DNA of 64,000 bases from Pseudomonas viridiflava (lineage in GTDB: Bacteria > Pseudomonadota > Gammaproteobacteria > Pseudomonadales > Pseudomonadaceae): positions 62,001 to 126,000 of the forward strand of contig NZ_UTIQ01000029.1 in NCBI RefSeq assembly GCF_900582625.1, in the 5' to 3' direction. A program made the translations under genes and the position numbers. Below are positions 18,633 to 28,261 of this stretch, piece by piece. Positions within the stretch are counted from its first letter, which is position 1, and each line of letters starts with the position of its first letter. The notes under the pieces are model-generated. The model made no database searches. It was not told the origin of the DNA and worked only from the letters and a program-made list of their open reading frames with translations.

Positions 18633-19313
18633 CTAACGAAGAAATTCGGCCACCTTGGCGGCGGTGCTTTGCAAGTGCTCGTCATGGGTGAAGCCGGACG
18701 CTTTTAGCGGCTTGAGGTCGTGGTCGGCCGCAGCCAGCCAGCACAGCTCAATGTGCGCGGACAGGCTGTACTGCTCAACCGTTGCCCGGTTGCCAAGGGC
18801 GTCACGCTCGCCCTGCACGATCAGCGTTGCCGTACGCAAATCGGCCAAATGCGCGACGCGGGGTTTTTCCGGTTTACCCGCGGCATAAAACGGGTAACCC
18901 AGGCACACCAGTGCATCCACCTGCAGCTCGTCCGCCAGCAAACTGGCCATTCGCCCGCCCATGGACTTGCCGCCGATTGCTAACGGTCCTGCGACCTGTT
19001 GGCGCACGCCGGCATAAATCGCACGCCACGTTTCGAGCAAACGCGCCTGCGGATTGGGTGGCCGCCTGCCTCCGTCGATGCGTCGCTGGGCCATATAAGG
19101 AAACTCGAAACGCACCACCATTACGCCTTGCCCTGCAAGGCGTTCGGCGATGGACGTCATAAACGGGCTGTCCATCGGCGCACCCGCGCCGTGCGCAAGG
19201 ATCAACGTCGCGAAAGACGCGCCCTCGGGTTTGTTCCACATCAACGGGGCGGGTATTCCATCGGCGGAAACCACTTGATACAGATCAATATCGCCGCTTA
19301 TCCGTTTCGCCAT
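18633..19313 (-). CDS. Alpha/beta hydrolase (KANL3/Tex30-like)
   Basis: This 226-residue cytoplasmic hydrolase has the strand-turn motif [16 protein letters not shown] (about 37-52), the nucleophile elbow GGKSMGGR with Ser117, a likely acid in VQGERDALG and a likely catalytic His in AAADHDLK, so the triad looks complete. The substrate is unknown. I chose the ATG at 19311-19313 (MAKRISG); the frame is open further upstream but that part overlaps the ccoN leader. Codons 9-13 (Ile-Asp-Leu-Tyr-Gln) contain a perfect Anr/FNR box on both strands, which very probably serves the divergent cbb3 operon starting only 47 bp from this start codon. Confidence 0.85.
   Translation of the reverse strand: MAKRISGDIDLYQVVSADGIPAPLMWNKPEGASFATLILAHGAGAPMDSPFMTSIAERLAGQGVMVVRFEFPYMAQRRIDGGRRPPNPQARLLETWRAIYAGVRQQVAGPLAIGGKSMGGRMASLLADELQVDALVCLGYPFYAAGKPEKPRVAHLADLRTATLIVQGERDALGNRATVEQYSLSAHIELCWLAAADHDLKPLKASGFTHDEHLQSTAAKVAEFLR
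19275..19288 (+). promoter_or_regulatory. Perfect Anr/FNR box for the first cbb3 operon, inside the hydrolase gene
   Basis: TTGAT-ACAG-ATCAA matches the FNR/Anr consensus TTGAT-N4-ATCAA at all ten defined positions. Its centre is about 79 bp before the ccoN start codon. If Anr activates from position -41.5, transcription would begin near 19323 and give a leader of roughly 38 bases. The site also encodes residues 9-13 of the divergent hydrolase. Confidence 0.85.
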
Positions 19314-19360
19314 GCTTGCGCCGCCTTCAACAACTAGAGAAATCCGCGGATGGGCCTGAC

Positions 19361-20785
19361 ATGAGCACAACAACCACGACCGCTTACGATTATAAAGTGG
19401 TTCGCCAGTTCGCCATCATGACGGTGGTGTGGGGCATCGTCGGCATGGGCCTGGGCGTATTCATCGCCTCCCAACTGGTATGGCCACAGCTGAACTTCGA
19501 CCTGCCCTGGCTTAGCTTCGGGCGCCTGCGCCCCCTGCACACCAACGCCGTGATTTTCGCCTTCGGCGGCTGCGCGTTGTTCGCCACCTCCTACTACACC
19601 GTTCAACGCACCTGCCAAACCGCTCTATTCGCGCCACGCCTCGCCGCGTTGACGTTCTGGGGTTGGCAATTGGTGATCGTGCTCGCCGCCGTCAGCCTGC
19701 CGCTGGGCTACACCAGCTCAAAAGAATACGCGGAACTGGAATGGCCCATCGACCTGCTGATTACTGCGGTGTGGGTTGGCTATGCAGTGGTGTTCTTCGG
19801 CACGCTGCGCAAACGTAAAACCAAGCACATCTATGTCGGCAACTGGTTTTACGGTGCATTTATTCTCACCGTCGCGGTGCTGCACATCGTCAACAACTTG
19901 GAAGTGCCGGTCACGCTGACCAAGTCGTACTCGCTCTATTCCGGCGCCACCGACGCAATGATTCAGTGGTGGTATGGGCACAACGCCGTGGGCTTTTTCC
20001 TCACCGCAGGCTTTCTTGGAATGATGTATTACTTCGTGCCCAAGCAAGCCAACCGCCCGGTGTACTCGTATCGCCTTTCCATTGTGCACTTCTGGGCATT
20101 GATCACCCTGTATATCTGGGCCGGGCCTCATCACTTGCACTACACGGCTTTGCCAGATTGGGCTCAGTCGCTGGGCATGGTGATGTCGCTGGTACTGCTG
20201 GCACCGAGCTGGGGCGGCATGATCAACGGCATGATGACCCTCTCGGGCGCCTGGCATAAGTTGCGCGACGACCCGATCTTGCGCTTCCTCGTGGTTTCGC
20301 TCGCCTTCTACGGCATGTCGACCTTTGAAGGCCCGATGATGGCGATCAAAACCGTCAACGCCCTCTCCCACTACACCGACTGGACCATCGGCCATGTACA
20401 TGCCGGCGCACTCGGCTGGGTGGCAATGATCAGCTTTGGCGCGCTGTATCACATGATCCCAAAACTCTGGGGCCGCCCACAGATGCACAGCATGGGCCTG
20501 GTCAACGCCCACTTCTGGCTCGCCACTATCGGCACCGTTCTGTACATCGCCTCGATGTGGGTCAGCGGAATCACCCAGGGTTTGATGTGGCGTGCCATCA
20601 ACACCGACGGCACGCTCACCTACTCCTTTGTGGAAGCGCTGGAAGCCAGCCACCCGGGCTTCGTCGTACGGATGGTCGGTGGTGCGATTTTCCTCATCGG
20701 CGTTCTGCTGATGGCCTACAACACCTGGCGCACCGTGCGCAGCGCGCAGCCGGCGGAAATCGCCAGCGCCGCGCAGATGGCTTGA
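19361..20785 (+). CDS. ccoN: cbb3-type cytochrome c oxidase subunit I (CcoN), first operon
   Basis: This 474-residue catalytic subunit reduces oxygen at a haem b3-CuB centre in the inner membrane. It has about twelve membrane helices and the histidine-bearing motifs [41 protein letters not shown] and [13 protein letters not shown]. The ATG at 19361 begins [20 protein letters not shown]. It is very similar over its whole length to the second CcoN at 22766-24208. By gene order and by the perfect Anr box upstream, this is probably the low-oxygen-induced copy, corresponding to cco-2 of P. aeruginosa. ccoO follows after 12 bp, preceded by GAGGAG. Confidence 0.96.
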   Translation: MSTTTTTAYDYKVVRQFAIMTVVWGIVGMGLGVFIASQLVWPQLNFDLPWLSFGRLRPLHTNAVIFAFGGCALFATSYYTVQRTCQTALFAPRLAALTFWGWQLVIVLAAVSLPLGYTSSKEYAELEWPIDLLITAVWVGYAVVFFGTLRKRKTKHIYVGNWFYGAFILTVAVLHIVNNLEVPVTLTKSYSLYSGATDAMIQWWYGHNAVGFFLTAGFLGMMYYFVPKQANRPVYSYRLSIVHFWALITLYIWAGPHHLHYTALPDWAQSLGMVMSLVLLAPSWGGMINGMMTLSGAWHKLRDDPILRFLVVSLAFYGMSTFEGPMMAIKTVNALSHYTDWTIGHVHAGALGWVAMISFGALYHMIPKLWGRPQMHSMGLVNAHFWLATIGTVLYIASMWVSGITQGLMWRAINTDGTLTYSFVEALEASHPGFVVRMVGGAIFLIGVLLMAYNTWRTVRSAQPAEIASAAQMA

Positions 20786-20797
20786 GGAGAAACGGCC

Positions 20798-21409
20798 ATG
20801 AGCAAACATGAAGTACTCGAAAAGAACGTATTCCTGCTGGTCCTGTGCATGGTGCTGGCGGTCAGCATCGGCGGCCTGACGCAAATCGTGCCGCTGTTCT
20901 TCCAGGACGTGACCAATAAACCGGTCGATGGCATGAAGCCGTACACCGCACTGCAGCTTGAAGGGCGCGACATTTACATCCGCGAAGGCTGCGTAGGCTG
21001 CCACTCCCAGATGATCCGCCCCTTCCGTGCTGAAACCGAACGCTACGGCCATTACTCCGTAGCCGGTGAAAGCGTCTGGGATCACCCGTTTCTGTGGGGT
21101 TCAAAACGCACCGGGCCGGACCTCGCCCGCGTCGGCGGTCGCTACTCGGACGACTGGCACCGCGCGCACTTGTACAACCCGCGCAACGTCGTGCCCGAAT
21201 CGAAAATGCCGGCATACCCGTGGTTGGTGCAACACCAGCTCGACGGCAAAGACACGGCCGCGAAACTCAAGGTCATGCGCCTGATGGGCGTGCCTTATAG
21301 CGACGCAGACATTGAAGGCGCCAGCGCCTCGGTACAGGGCAAAACCGAGATGGACGCGCTGGTCGCGTACCTGCAGATGCTTGGTACTGCCATCAAGAAC
21401 AAGCGCTGA
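20798..21409 (+). CDS. ccoO: cbb3-type cytochrome c oxidase subunit II (CcoO), first operon
   Basis: This 203-residue membrane-anchored monohaem cytochrome c passes electrons toward CcoN. One N-terminal helix (about 10-32, [16 protein letters not shown]) anchors it and the periplasmic domain carries CVGCH at 65-69 for covalent haem. Methionine-bearing segments in the C-terminal half may supply the axial ligand. A strong ribosome-binding site (GAGGAG) precedes the ATG. Only 17 bp separate it from ccoP, so there is no room for a ccoQ gene, unlike the second operon. Confidence 0.96.
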   Translation: MSKHEVLEKNVFLLVLCMVLAVSIGGLTQIVPLFFQDVTNKPVDGMKPYTALQLEGRDIYIREGCVGCHSQMIRPFRAETERYGHYSVAGESVWDHPFLWGSKRTGPDLARVGGRYSDDWHRAHLYNPRNVVPESKMPAYPWLVQHQLDGKDTAAKLKVMRLMGVPYSDADIEGASASVQGKTEMDALVAYLQMLGTAIKNKR

Positions 21410-21426
21410 GCGAGGAGAATTCGGAC

Positions 21427-22344
21427 ATGACAGTTTTCTGGAGTTGGTACGTTTGTGTGCTCACGCTAGGCAGCCTACTGGCGCTGCTCTGGCTGGTGTT
21501 CTCCACCCGCAGCGGCGAAACGCCAAACGGCGGCGACAAAACCATGGGCCACGCATTTGACGGCATTGAGGAATACGACAACCCACTGCCCCGCTGGTGG
21601 TTTCTGTTGTTCGTCGGCACCATCCTGTTTGCTTTCCTTTATTTGCTCCTTTATCCGGGCCTCGGAAATTGGAAGGGCGTATTGCCGGGCTACAGCGACG
21701 GCTGGACCCAGGTAAATCAGTGGCAACGGGAAATCGACAAGGCCGACGCGCAATACGGTCCGCTATTCGCCCGCCTCGCTGCCACGCCGTTGGATGCACT
21801 GAGCAAAGATCCCGAAGCGCTGAAAATCGGTGGTCGTCTGTTCGCTACCAACTGCTCGGTATGCCACGGCTCAGACGCGAAAGGCACCGTCGGTTTCCCT
21901 AACCTTACCGATACGTTGTGGCGCTGGGGTGGGGATGCCGAGACAGTCAAAGCCACCATTCTTCATGGCCGCATGGCCGCCATGCCTGCCTGGGGCCCCG
22001 TTATTGGCGACGCGGGGGTTAAAAATGTCGCGGCTTACGTGCGCACTGAGCTGGCAGGTCTCCCCGCCCCGGCCGACAGCGATGCCGATCTCGCCGCAGG
22101 CGCTACTGTTTACGCCAGCACCTGCCAGGCCTGCCACGGCGCGCAAGGTAAAGGCACGCCGGCGATGGGCGCTCCTGATCTCACCCACCCAGCTGGATGG
22201 ATTTACGGCAGCAGCCTGGCGCAGCTGCAGCAAACCATCCGCCATGGCCGCAACGGCCAAATGCCAGCGCAAGAGCAATACTTGGGCAACGACAAAGTCC
22301 ATGTGCTGGCCGCTTACGTGTTGAGCTTGTCTCACCCGCAATAA
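21427..22344 (+). CDS. ccoP: cbb3-type cytochrome c oxidase subunit III (CcoP), first operon
   Basis: This 305-residue dihaem cytochrome c receives electrons from soluble cytochromes. There are two N-terminal membrane helices (about 5-26 and 58-78) joined by the conserved stretch [17 protein letters not shown]. Two periplasmic haem sites follow: CSVCH at 143-147 and CQACH at 233-237. It is 24 residues shorter than the CcoP of the second operon, mainly from a loop just after LPGYS near residue 90. A hairpin begins 12 bp after the stop. Confidence 0.96.
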   Translation: MTVFWSWYVCVLTLGSLLALLWLVFSTRSGETPNGGDKTMGHAFDGIEEYDNPLPRWWFLLFVGTILFAFLYLLLYPGLGNWKGVLPGYSDGWTQVNQWQREIDKADAQYGPLFARLAATPLDALSKDPEALKIGGRLFATNCSVCHGSDAKGTVGFPNLTDTLWRWGGDAETVKATILHGRMAAMPAWGPVIGDAGVKNVAAYVRTELAGLPAPADSDADLAAGATVYASTCQACHGAQGKGTPAMGAPDLTHPAGWIYGSSLAQLQQTIRHGRNGQMPAQEQYLGNDKVHVLAAYVLSLSHPQ

Positions 22345-22355
22345 CAGCGGCCAAC

Positions 22356-22395
22356 GGAAGAACATGGCGCGACGGACTGCGGGTCCTGTTCTTCC
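22356..22395 (+). terminator. Hairpin after the first cbb3 operon
   Basis: GGAAGAACA (22356-22364) pairs perfectly with TGTTCTTCC (22387-22395). Inside it GGAC (22374-22377) pairs with GTCC (22383-22386), leaving a bulge at 22365-22373. There is no T tract, so if it ends transcription it is not a classical intrinsic terminator. It may instead stabilise the 3' end. Confidence 0.45.
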
Positions 22396-22765
22396 AATGA
22401 CGCGCAATAAACGCCGTAAATGCTCGGGTCGAGCGAGTTGACCGAACGGACAACCTCGCCTGCGCAACGGCTGCGACTCAGTGTCGCACCCCAAGGATTG
22501 ATAACCGTCAAGGTCAGTTTTGTTCAACTATGCTGGCGTATTAGCCGTCAGTGTTTGCTATGAGGCACACAACACATAATTGGACGGTTAGGGATAAGGG
22601 CGAACACCTGAGAACCAACCTCATTTAGAGGGCGAAATACTTGGTTTCATGTGCTTGAAAGCCTTATCGCAGCGGCCTGTGACGTTGCAATGACTACGTC
22701 GTTTCTACATACTTGCCGCCGATTTTTACCCCCCTAAAAAACACCCTAAACCGTGGAACCTTAGA
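22396..22765. other. Long leader/intergenic region between the two cbb3 operons
   Basis: About 370 bp contain no gene I can support. The only recognisable element is an Anr-like box at 22498-22511. The last 60 bp are less GC-rich (for example GATTTTTACCCCCCTAAAAA near 22720) and probably contain the promoter and leader of the second ccoN. No clear -35/-10 pair could be fixed by eye. Confidence 0.5.
22498..22511 (+). promoter_or_regulatory. Near-consensus Anr/FNR box upstream of the second cbb3 operon
   Basis: TTGAT-AACC-GTCAA matches the FNR/Anr consensus at nine of ten defined positions. It lies about 255 bp before ccoN, much further than the box of the first operon. It could activate a promoter with a long leader, weakly modulate a housekeeping promoter, or be unused. 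Confidence 0.45.
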
Positions 22766-24208
22766 ATGAGCACAGCAATCAGTCCGACTGCTTATAACTA
22801 TAAGGTGGTCCGCCAGTTCGCCATCATGACGGTGGTCTGGGGGATCCTTGGCATGGGCATGGGCGTATTCATCGCCTCGCAACTGGTTTGGCCGGATTTG
22901 AACTTCGGTCTGCCATGGACGAGCTTTGGTCGCCTGCGCCCCCTGCATACGAACCTGGTGATCTTCGCCTTCGGTGGCTGTGCTCTTTTCGCAACTTCCT
23001 ACTACGTTGTTCAACGTACCTGTCAGACGCGTCTGATCTCGGACAGCATGGCTTCCTTCCACTTTTGGGGCTGGCAAGCCGTTATCGTCGGCGCGGGTAT
23101 CACCCTGCCGCTCGGTTACACCACCTCGAAGGAATACGCTGAGCTGGAATGGCCGCTGGCCATTTTGCTGGCGGTGGTTTGGGTGACCTACGCTGCGGTG
23201 TTTTTCGGCACCATCATCAAGCGCAAAACCAAGCACATCTATGTCGGTAACTGGTTCTACGGTGCCTTCATTCTGGTAACGGCGATGCTTCACATCGTTA
23301 ACCACATGTCGCTGCCGGTGTCGCTGTTCAAGTCGTACTCGCTGTACTCCGGTGCGACCGACGCCATGATCCAATGGTGGTACGGCCACAACGCAGTAGG
23401 TTTCTTCTTGACCACCGGCTTCCTGGGGATGATGTACTACTTCGTTCCGAAACAAGCCGAGCGTCCGATCTACTCGTATCGCTTGTCCATCGTGCACTTC
23501 TGGGCGCTGATCACCCTGTACATCTGGGCCGGTCCGCACCACCTGCACTACACCGCTCTGCCAGACTGGGCTCAGTCGCTGGGTATGGCCATGTCGATCA
23601 TTCTGCTGGCACCAAGCTGGGGCGGCATGATCAACGGCATGATGACCCTCTCGGGCGCCTGGCATAAATTGCGCACCGACCCAATCCTGCGCTTCCTGGT
23701 TGTTTCGTTGGCGTTCTACGGCATGTCGACCTTTGAAGGTCCGATGATGGCCATCAAAACCGTTAACTCCCTGTCGCACTACACCGACTGGACCATCGGC
23801 CACGTACACGCCGGTGCTTTGGGTTGGGTGGCGATGATCTCAATCGGTGCCCTGTACCACATGATCCCGAAACTCTGGGGCCGCCCACAAATGCACAGCG
23901 TTGGTTTGATCAACGCGCATTTCTGGCTCGCCACCATCGGTACCGTGCTGTACATCGCTTCGATGTGGGTAAACGGCATCACTCAAGGCCTGATGTGGCG
24001 CGCAATCAACGAAGACGGCACCCTGACCTATTCGTTTGTTGAAGCCCTGCAAGCCAGCCATCCGGGTTACATCGTGCGGGCAATGGGCGGTGCGTTCTTC
24101 GCCTCCGGCATGTTGCTGATGGCTTACAACACCTTCCGTACCGTGCGCGCCTCCCAGCCAGCTGAAGCCGAAGCCGCCGCTCAGATCGCTGTAGTTGGAG
24201 CTCATTGA
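22766..24208 (+). CDS. ccoN: cbb3-type cytochrome c oxidase subunit I (CcoN), second operon
   Basis: This 480-residue catalytic subunit has the same membrane topology and histidine motifs as the first CcoN ([54 protein letters not shown]). The main differences are at the termini and in the third and fourth helices. It belongs to a complete ccoNOQP operon adjacent to the assembly genes ccoGHIS and probably corresponds to the constitutive cco-1 oxidase of P. aeruginosa. It overlaps ccoO by four bases. A weak ribosome-binding site precedes the ATG at 22766. Confidence 0.96.
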   Translation: MSTAISPTAYNYKVVRQFAIMTVVWGILGMGMGVFIASQLVWPDLNFGLPWTSFGRLRPLHTNLVIFAFGGCALFATSYYVVQRTCQTRLISDSMASFHFWGWQAVIVGAGITLPLGYTTSKEYAELEWPLAILLAVVWVTYAAVFFGTIIKRKTKHIYVGNWFYGAFILVTAMLHIVNHMSLPVSLFKSYSLYSGATDAMIQWWYGHNAVGFFLTTGFLGMMYYFVPKQAERPIYSYRLSIVHFWALITLYIWAGPHHLHYTALPDWAQSLGMAMSIILLAPSWGGMINGMMTLSGAWHKLRTDPILRFLVVSLAFYGMSTFEGPMMAIKTVNSLSHYTDWTIGHVHAGALGWVAMISIGALYHMIPKLWGRPQMHSVGLINAHFWLATIGTVLYIASMWVNGITQGLMWRAINEDGTLTYSFVEALQASHPGYIVRAMGGAFFASGMLLMAYNTFRTVRASQPAEAEAAAQIAVVGAH

Positions 24209-24819
24209 TGAGAAATCATGACGTAGTCGAGAAGAATATCGGCCTACTGGCCTTCTTCATGGTTATTGCCGTCAGCATCGGCGGCCTTACCCAGATCGTT
24301 CCTCTGTTTTTCCAGGACGTTACCAACAAGCCGGTGGAAAACATGAAGCCGCGCACCGCCCTGGAGTTGGAAGGTCGCGACGTGTATATCGCCAACGGCT
24401 GTGTGGGCTGCCACTCGCAAATGATCCGTCCGTTCCGTGCCGAAACCGAGCGTTACGGTCACTACTCGGTAGCCGGCGAAAGCGTATGGGACCACCCGTT
24501 CCTGTGGGGTTCCAAACGTACTGGTCCGGACCTGGCCCGTGTTGGCGGTCGTTACTCCGATGACTGGCACCGCGCGCACCTCTACAACCCGCGCAACGTG
24601 GTACCGGAGTCGGTCATGCCGGCCTACCCGTTCCTGGTTGAACACAAGCTCGACGGCAAAGACACCGCCAAGAAAATGGAAGTACTGCGTTCCATGGGCG
24701 TGCCTTACACCGACGAAGACATTGCTGGCGCTCAAGCAGCGGTCAAAGGCAAAACTGAAATGGATGCTGTGGTCGCCTACCTGCAAGGGCTTGGCACCAT
24801 CATCAAAAGCAAACGGTGA
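24205..24819 (+). CDS. ccoO: cbb3-type cytochrome c oxidase subunit II (CcoO), second operon
   Basis: This 204-residue membrane-anchored monohaem cytochrome c has one N-terminal helix ([16 protein letters not shown]) and the haem motif [12 protein letters not shown]. It is nearly identical to the first CcoO over the haem domain and differs mainly in the C-terminal third. Its ATG overlaps the ccoN TGA (ATGA), and the stop is five bases before ccoQ. Confidence 0.96.
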   Translation: MMRNHDVVEKNIGLLAFFMVIAVSIGGLTQIVPLFFQDVTNKPVENMKPRTALELEGRDVYIANGCVGCHSQMIRPFRAETERYGHYSVAGESVWDHPFLWGSKRTGPDLARVGGRYSDDWHRAHLYNPRNVVPESVMPAYPFLVEHKLDGKDTAKKMEVLRSMGVPYTDEDIAGAQAAVKGKTEMDAVVAYLQGLGTIIKSKR

Positions 24820-24824
24820 CGGGT

Positions 24825-25016
24825 ATGGACATCGGGATGATTCGCGGTCTTGGCACCGTAGTAGTGATGGTGGCGTTCGTAGGCTTGGCTCTCTGGGTAT
24901 TCAGCGGCCGACGCAAGAAGGACTTCGACGAAGCCACACTATTGCCGTTCGCGGATGATCCCGAAGCCATTAAGCACGTCGAGCAAGAGCAAGCTTCTAG
25001 GAGTAACAAAGAATGA
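24825..25016 (+). CDS. ccoQ: cbb3 oxidase small subunit CcoQ
   Basis: This 63-residue protein has one membrane helix ([20 protein letters not shown], about 8-27), then a basic RRKKDF stretch and an acidic cytoplasmic tail ([20 protein letters not shown]), the standard CcoQ layout. It stabilises the oxidase complex. I chose the ATG at 24825 (MDIGMIRG); a GTG at 24816 would overlap ccoO. The TGA overlaps the ccoP ATG. No equivalent exists in the first operon. Confidence 0.92.
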   Translation: MDIGMIRGLGTVVVMVAFVGLALWVFSGRRKKDFDEATLLPFADDPEAIKHVEQEQASRSNKE

Positions 25017-26002
25017 CCGTCTTCTGGAGTCTGTACGTCACTGTACTTACCCTGGGCACCATCGCCACGCTGACTTGGATCTTGCTATCCACGCGCAAAG
25101 GCCAACGTGCTGAAACCACCGACGAAACCGTCGGCCACTCCTTCGATGGCATCGAGGAATACGACAATCCGCTGCCCAAATGGTGGTTCTGGCTGTTCGT
25201 GCTGACCATCATTTTCGCCCTCGGTTACCTGGTCCTCTACCCTGGCCTGGGCAACTGGAAAGGCGTGCTGCCGGGCTATTCCTACCTGAACAACGAGACT
25301 AAACAAGAGTTCTCGAACGGTCAGCCAGGCTGGACCGGTGTGCACGAGTGGGAAAAGGACATGGCAAAGGCTGACGCCAAGTTCGGCCCAATCTTCGCCA
25401 AGTTCGCAGCAATGCCGATTGAAGAAGTTGCCAAAGACCCGCAAGCCCTGAAAATGGGCGGTCGCCTGTTTGCTTCCAACTGTTCGGTCTGCCACGGTTC
25501 TGACGCTAAAGGTAACTACGGTTTCCCTAACCTGACCGACGCTGATTGGCGCTGGGGCGGCGAAGCGGCCACCATCGAAACCACGATCTTGGGCGGTCGT
25601 CACGCAGTGATGCCGGCTTGGGGCACCGTGATTGGTGACCAAGGCGTTCGCGACGTCGCCGCGTTCGTATTGACTCAACTGGACGGCCGCAAGCTGCCAG
25701 AAGATGCCAAAGCGGATCCGGCCAATGGCCAGAAAATCTTTGCAGCTAACTGTGTGGCTTGCCACGGTCCGGAAGGTAAAGGCACCCCAGCAATGGGCGC
25801 ACCTAACCTGACTCACCCGGCGGCATTCATCTACGGTTCGAGCTTTGCTCAACTGCAGCAGACCATTCGTTACGGCCGTCAGGGCGTGATGCCTGCTCAA
25901 GAGCAACTGCAAGGCAAAGACAAGGTCCACCTGTTGGCGGCCTACGTTTACAGCTTGTCGCATGGCAACAAATCGGACGCTGAAAAAGAGCAAGCCGAGT
26001 AA
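25013..26002 (+). CDS. ccoP: cbb3-type cytochrome c oxidase subunit III (CcoP), second operon
   Basis: This 329-residue dihaem subunit has two N-terminal helices linked by the [18 protein letters not shown] segment, then haem motifs [11 protein letters not shown] and [11 protein letters not shown]. Compared with the first CcoP it has an extra loop ([17 protein letters not shown]) after LPGYS and a longer C-terminal tail rich in Lys and Glu. It ends the second operon; a stem-loop lies 16 bp after the stop. Confidence 0.96.
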   Translation: MTVFWSLYVTVLTLGTIATLTWILLSTRKGQRAETTDETVGHSFDGIEEYDNPLPKWWFWLFVLTIIFALGYLVLYPGLGNWKGVLPGYSYLNNETKQEFSNGQPGWTGVHEWEKDMAKADAKFGPIFAKFAAMPIEEVAKDPQALKMGGRLFASNCSVCHGSDAKGNYGFPNLTDADWRWGGEAATIETTILGGRHAVMPAWGTVIGDQGVRDVAAFVLTQLDGRKLPEDAKADPANGQKIFAANCVACHGPEGKGTPAMGAPNLTHPAAFIYGSSFAQLQQTIRYGRQGVMPAQEQLQGKDKVHLLAAYVYSLSHGNKSDAEKEQAE

Positions 26003-26017
26003 TTCGATGCACTGCTT

Positions 26018-26044
26018 AGGAGTCTGCCTACACGGCAGACTCCT
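26018..26044 (+). terminator. Stem-loop after the second cbb3 operon
   Basis: AGGAGTCTGCC (26018-26028) and GGCAGACTCCT (26034-26044) form a perfect 11-bp stem with a 5-base loop. The stem is followed by a GC-rich stretch rather than T residues, so termination efficiency is uncertain. It separates ccoP from ccoG. Confidence 0.65.
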
Positions 26045-26211
26045 GATGCGCCCCCCTCGCTGCACCCTCCCCTGCATCATTTCAGACTCACGCGACGCCA
26101 CGTCGCAGCAATAACCCTGCATTCAGCGCGTATAATTTAGAGCGCATTAGACGCTTTGACCTCCGTCGGCAAGCATCGACGAGGCTTTCTCCACTGCCGT
26201 GGTACGTATCG

Positions 26212-27627
26212 ATGAGTAAGCAGATTCCGGTTCAAGACATCACTCCTTCTTCCAAGCCTGCGGATAAATCCGTAGAGCTCTATGCGTCCCGGGAAAAAAT
26301 CTACACCCGCGCTTTTACCGGCTTTTTCCGCAACCTGCGCATGCTCGGTGGCGCCGGCCTTTTCCTCCTCTACTTCGGCACCGTATGGCTTAATTGGGCT
26401 GGCCATCAGGCCGTCTGGTGGAATCTGCCGGAACGCAAGTTCTACATATTCGGCGCAACCTTCTGGCCTCAAGATTTCATCCTGCTCTCCGGCATTCTCA
26501 TCGTCAGCGCGTTCGGTTTGTTCTTCATCACGGTATTTGCCGGGCGCGTCTGGTGCGGCTACACCTGCCCGCAGAGCGTCTGGACCTGGATTTTCATGTG
26601 GTGCGAAAAAGTTACCGAAGGCGACCGCAACCAACGCATGAAACTCGACAAAGCGCCGATGAGCGCCAACAAAGTTCTGCGCAAATTCAGCAAACACAGC
26701 TTGTGGTTGTTAATCGGCTTCGTGACTGGCCTTACCTTCGTTGGCTACTTCTCTCCAATACGCGATCTGACCATTGAATTCTTCACCGGCGAAGCGGACG
26801 GCTGGGCCTATTTCTGGGTCGGGTTCTTCACCCTGGCCACCTACGGAAACGCCGGCTGGCTGCGCGAACAGGTGTGCATTTACATGTGCCCTTACGCACG
26901 ATTCCAGAGCGTGATGTTCGACAAAGACACGCTGATCGTTTCCTACGACCCACGTCGCGGCGAACGTCGTGGACCCCGTAAAAAGAATGCGGATTACAAA
27001 GCCGAAGGCCTTGGCGATTGCATCGATTGCACCATGTGCGTACAGGTCTGCCCCACCGGCATCGACATCCGCGACGGCCTGCAAATCGAGTGCATCGGGT
27101 GCGCCGCCTGTATCGACGCCTGCGACACCATCATGGACAAGATGGAGTACCCGCGCGGCCTGATCAGCTACACCACCGAACACAACCTGTCGGGTCAGAA
27201 AACCCACTTGGTACGGCCGCGTCTGATCGGCTACGCGATTGCGTTGATGGCCATGATGGGCCTGCTCGCCACGGCCTTCGTACTGCGTCCGCTGGTCGGT
27301 TTCGATGTCAGCAAAGACCGTGTCCTGTTCCGCGAAAACGCGGAGGGCCGCATCGAAAACGTCTACAACCTGAAAATAATGAACAAGGACCAGCACGCGC
27401 ACACCTACGTTTTGAGCGCCAAAGGCCTGGATGACTTGCAGTTGGCCGGCAAGCGCGAGTTCACCGTTGATGCGGGCGAAATCGTGTCCCAGCCAATTGA
27501 ACTGTCGGTGGCGCCTGAAAAACTGCCATCAAGCACAAATGAAGTCATTTTCGTGCTGGAAAGCGCCGACGACCCGGACACCCACATCGAAACGAAGAGC
27601 CGCTTCATTGGCCCGCATATGCGCTGA
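26212..27627 (+). CDS. ccoG: cbb3 oxidase accessory protein CcoG (RdxA/FixG), 4Fe-4S membrane protein
   Basis: This 471-residue protein helps assemble cbb3 oxidase, probably by reducing copper before it enters CcoN. It has about five membrane helices, a CGYTCPQSVW motif after the second helix, and two 4Fe-4S clusters in CIDCTMCVQVCPTG and CIGCAACIDAC (about 270-305). The C-terminal periplasmic domain (about 355-471) is the immunoglobulin-like FixG domain. A TATAAT-like -10 lies at 26131-26136 without a clear -35, so ccoGHIS may have its own promoter. ccoH starts 78 bp downstream. Confidence 0.94.
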   Translation: MSKQIPVQDITPSSKPADKSVELYASREKIYTRAFTGFFRNLRMLGGAGLFLLYFGTVWLNWAGHQAVWWNLPERKFYIFGATFWPQDFILLSGILIVSAFGLFFITVFAGRVWCGYTCPQSVWTWIFMWCEKVTEGDRNQRMKLDKAPMSANKVLRKFSKHSLWLLIGFVTGLTFVGYFSPIRDLTIEFFTGEADGWAYFWVGFFTLATYGNAGWLREQVCIYMCPYARFQSVMFDKDTLIVSYDPRRGERRGPRKKNADYKAEGLGDCIDCTMCVQVCPTGIDIRDGLQIECIGCAACIDACDTIMDKMEYPRGLISYTTEHNLSGQKTHLVRPRLIGYAIALMAMMGLLATAFVLRPLVGFDVSKDRVLFRENAEGRIENVYNLKIMNKDQHAHTYVLSAKGLDDLQLAGKREFTVDAGEIVSQPIELSVAPEKLPSSTNEVIFVLESADDPDTHIETKSRFIGPHMR

Positions 27628-27705
27628 GCCGATTGCTGCTTACACTAGCGCCCCGCTCGGACACCCGGTCGAGCTGGGCCAACGATTACAGAGAGTCCTA
27701 GATCA

Positions 27706-28242
27706 ATGCCCGCAACAGCAAGCAGTCCCTGGTACAAACACATGTGGCCCTGGATCATCATTGGCATGTTGGCCACCTCGGTGGGCCTGACGATGCACAT
27801 GGTTTTTATCGCCGCAGAGGGTCAGGACACGCTGGTCACTGACAACTACTACGAGGCTGGCAAAGGCATCAGCCGCTCGCTCGACCGCGAGCGCCTGGCC
27901 AAAGACTTGCACCTCGAAGCGCGTGCCCAGTTGGATGAGGTGACCGGCGAAGTCAGCTTGATCCTCACCGGCGACAGCCGTCCCGACACCATTGAAATGA
28001 ACCTGATTTCTCCGACCCAAGCCGAGAAAGATCGCCATCTGACGCTCAAACGCAGCAGCAGCGAACCCAATCGCTACATTGGGCAACTGCCCGAAGCCGT
28101 TGAAGGCCGCCGATTCGTTGAGTTGCTCGGTCAGCAAGGCGAGCAAACCTGGCGCCTGTTTGAAGAAGAAAAAGTCGGTCCCGGCGTTGAGCTCAAGCTA
28201 GGCGACGAACCCATTCCTGGCGCCGAAGCAGAACAGCGCTAA
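27706..28242 (+). CDS. ccoH: cbb3 oxidase assembly protein CcoH (FixH)
   Basis: This 178-residue protein has a single N-terminal membrane helix (WPWIIIGMLATSVGLTMHMVFIA, in two parts around residues 14-36) followed by a periplasmic domain with the family's DNYYEAGKGI motif. FixH/CcoH proteins associate with the oxidase during late assembly. It is 19 bp before ccoI and in the conserved order ccoG-ccoH-ccoI-ccoS. Confidence 0.93.
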   Translation: MPATASSPWYKHMWPWIIIGMLATSVGLTMHMVFIAAEGQDTLVTDNYYEAGKGISRSLDRERLAKDLHLEARAQLDEVTGEVSLILTGDSRPDTIEMNLISPTQAEKDRHLTLKRSSSEPNRYIGQLPEAVEGRRFVELLGQQGEQTWRLFEEEKVGPGVELKLGDEPIPGAEAEQR

Positions 28243-28261
28243 GCCATAGTCGACCCGCTGA

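Noticed and set aside
19718..21085. 455-codon minus-strand frame across ccoN and ccoO
   Set aside because: It crosses two certain genes and their junction and has no motif.
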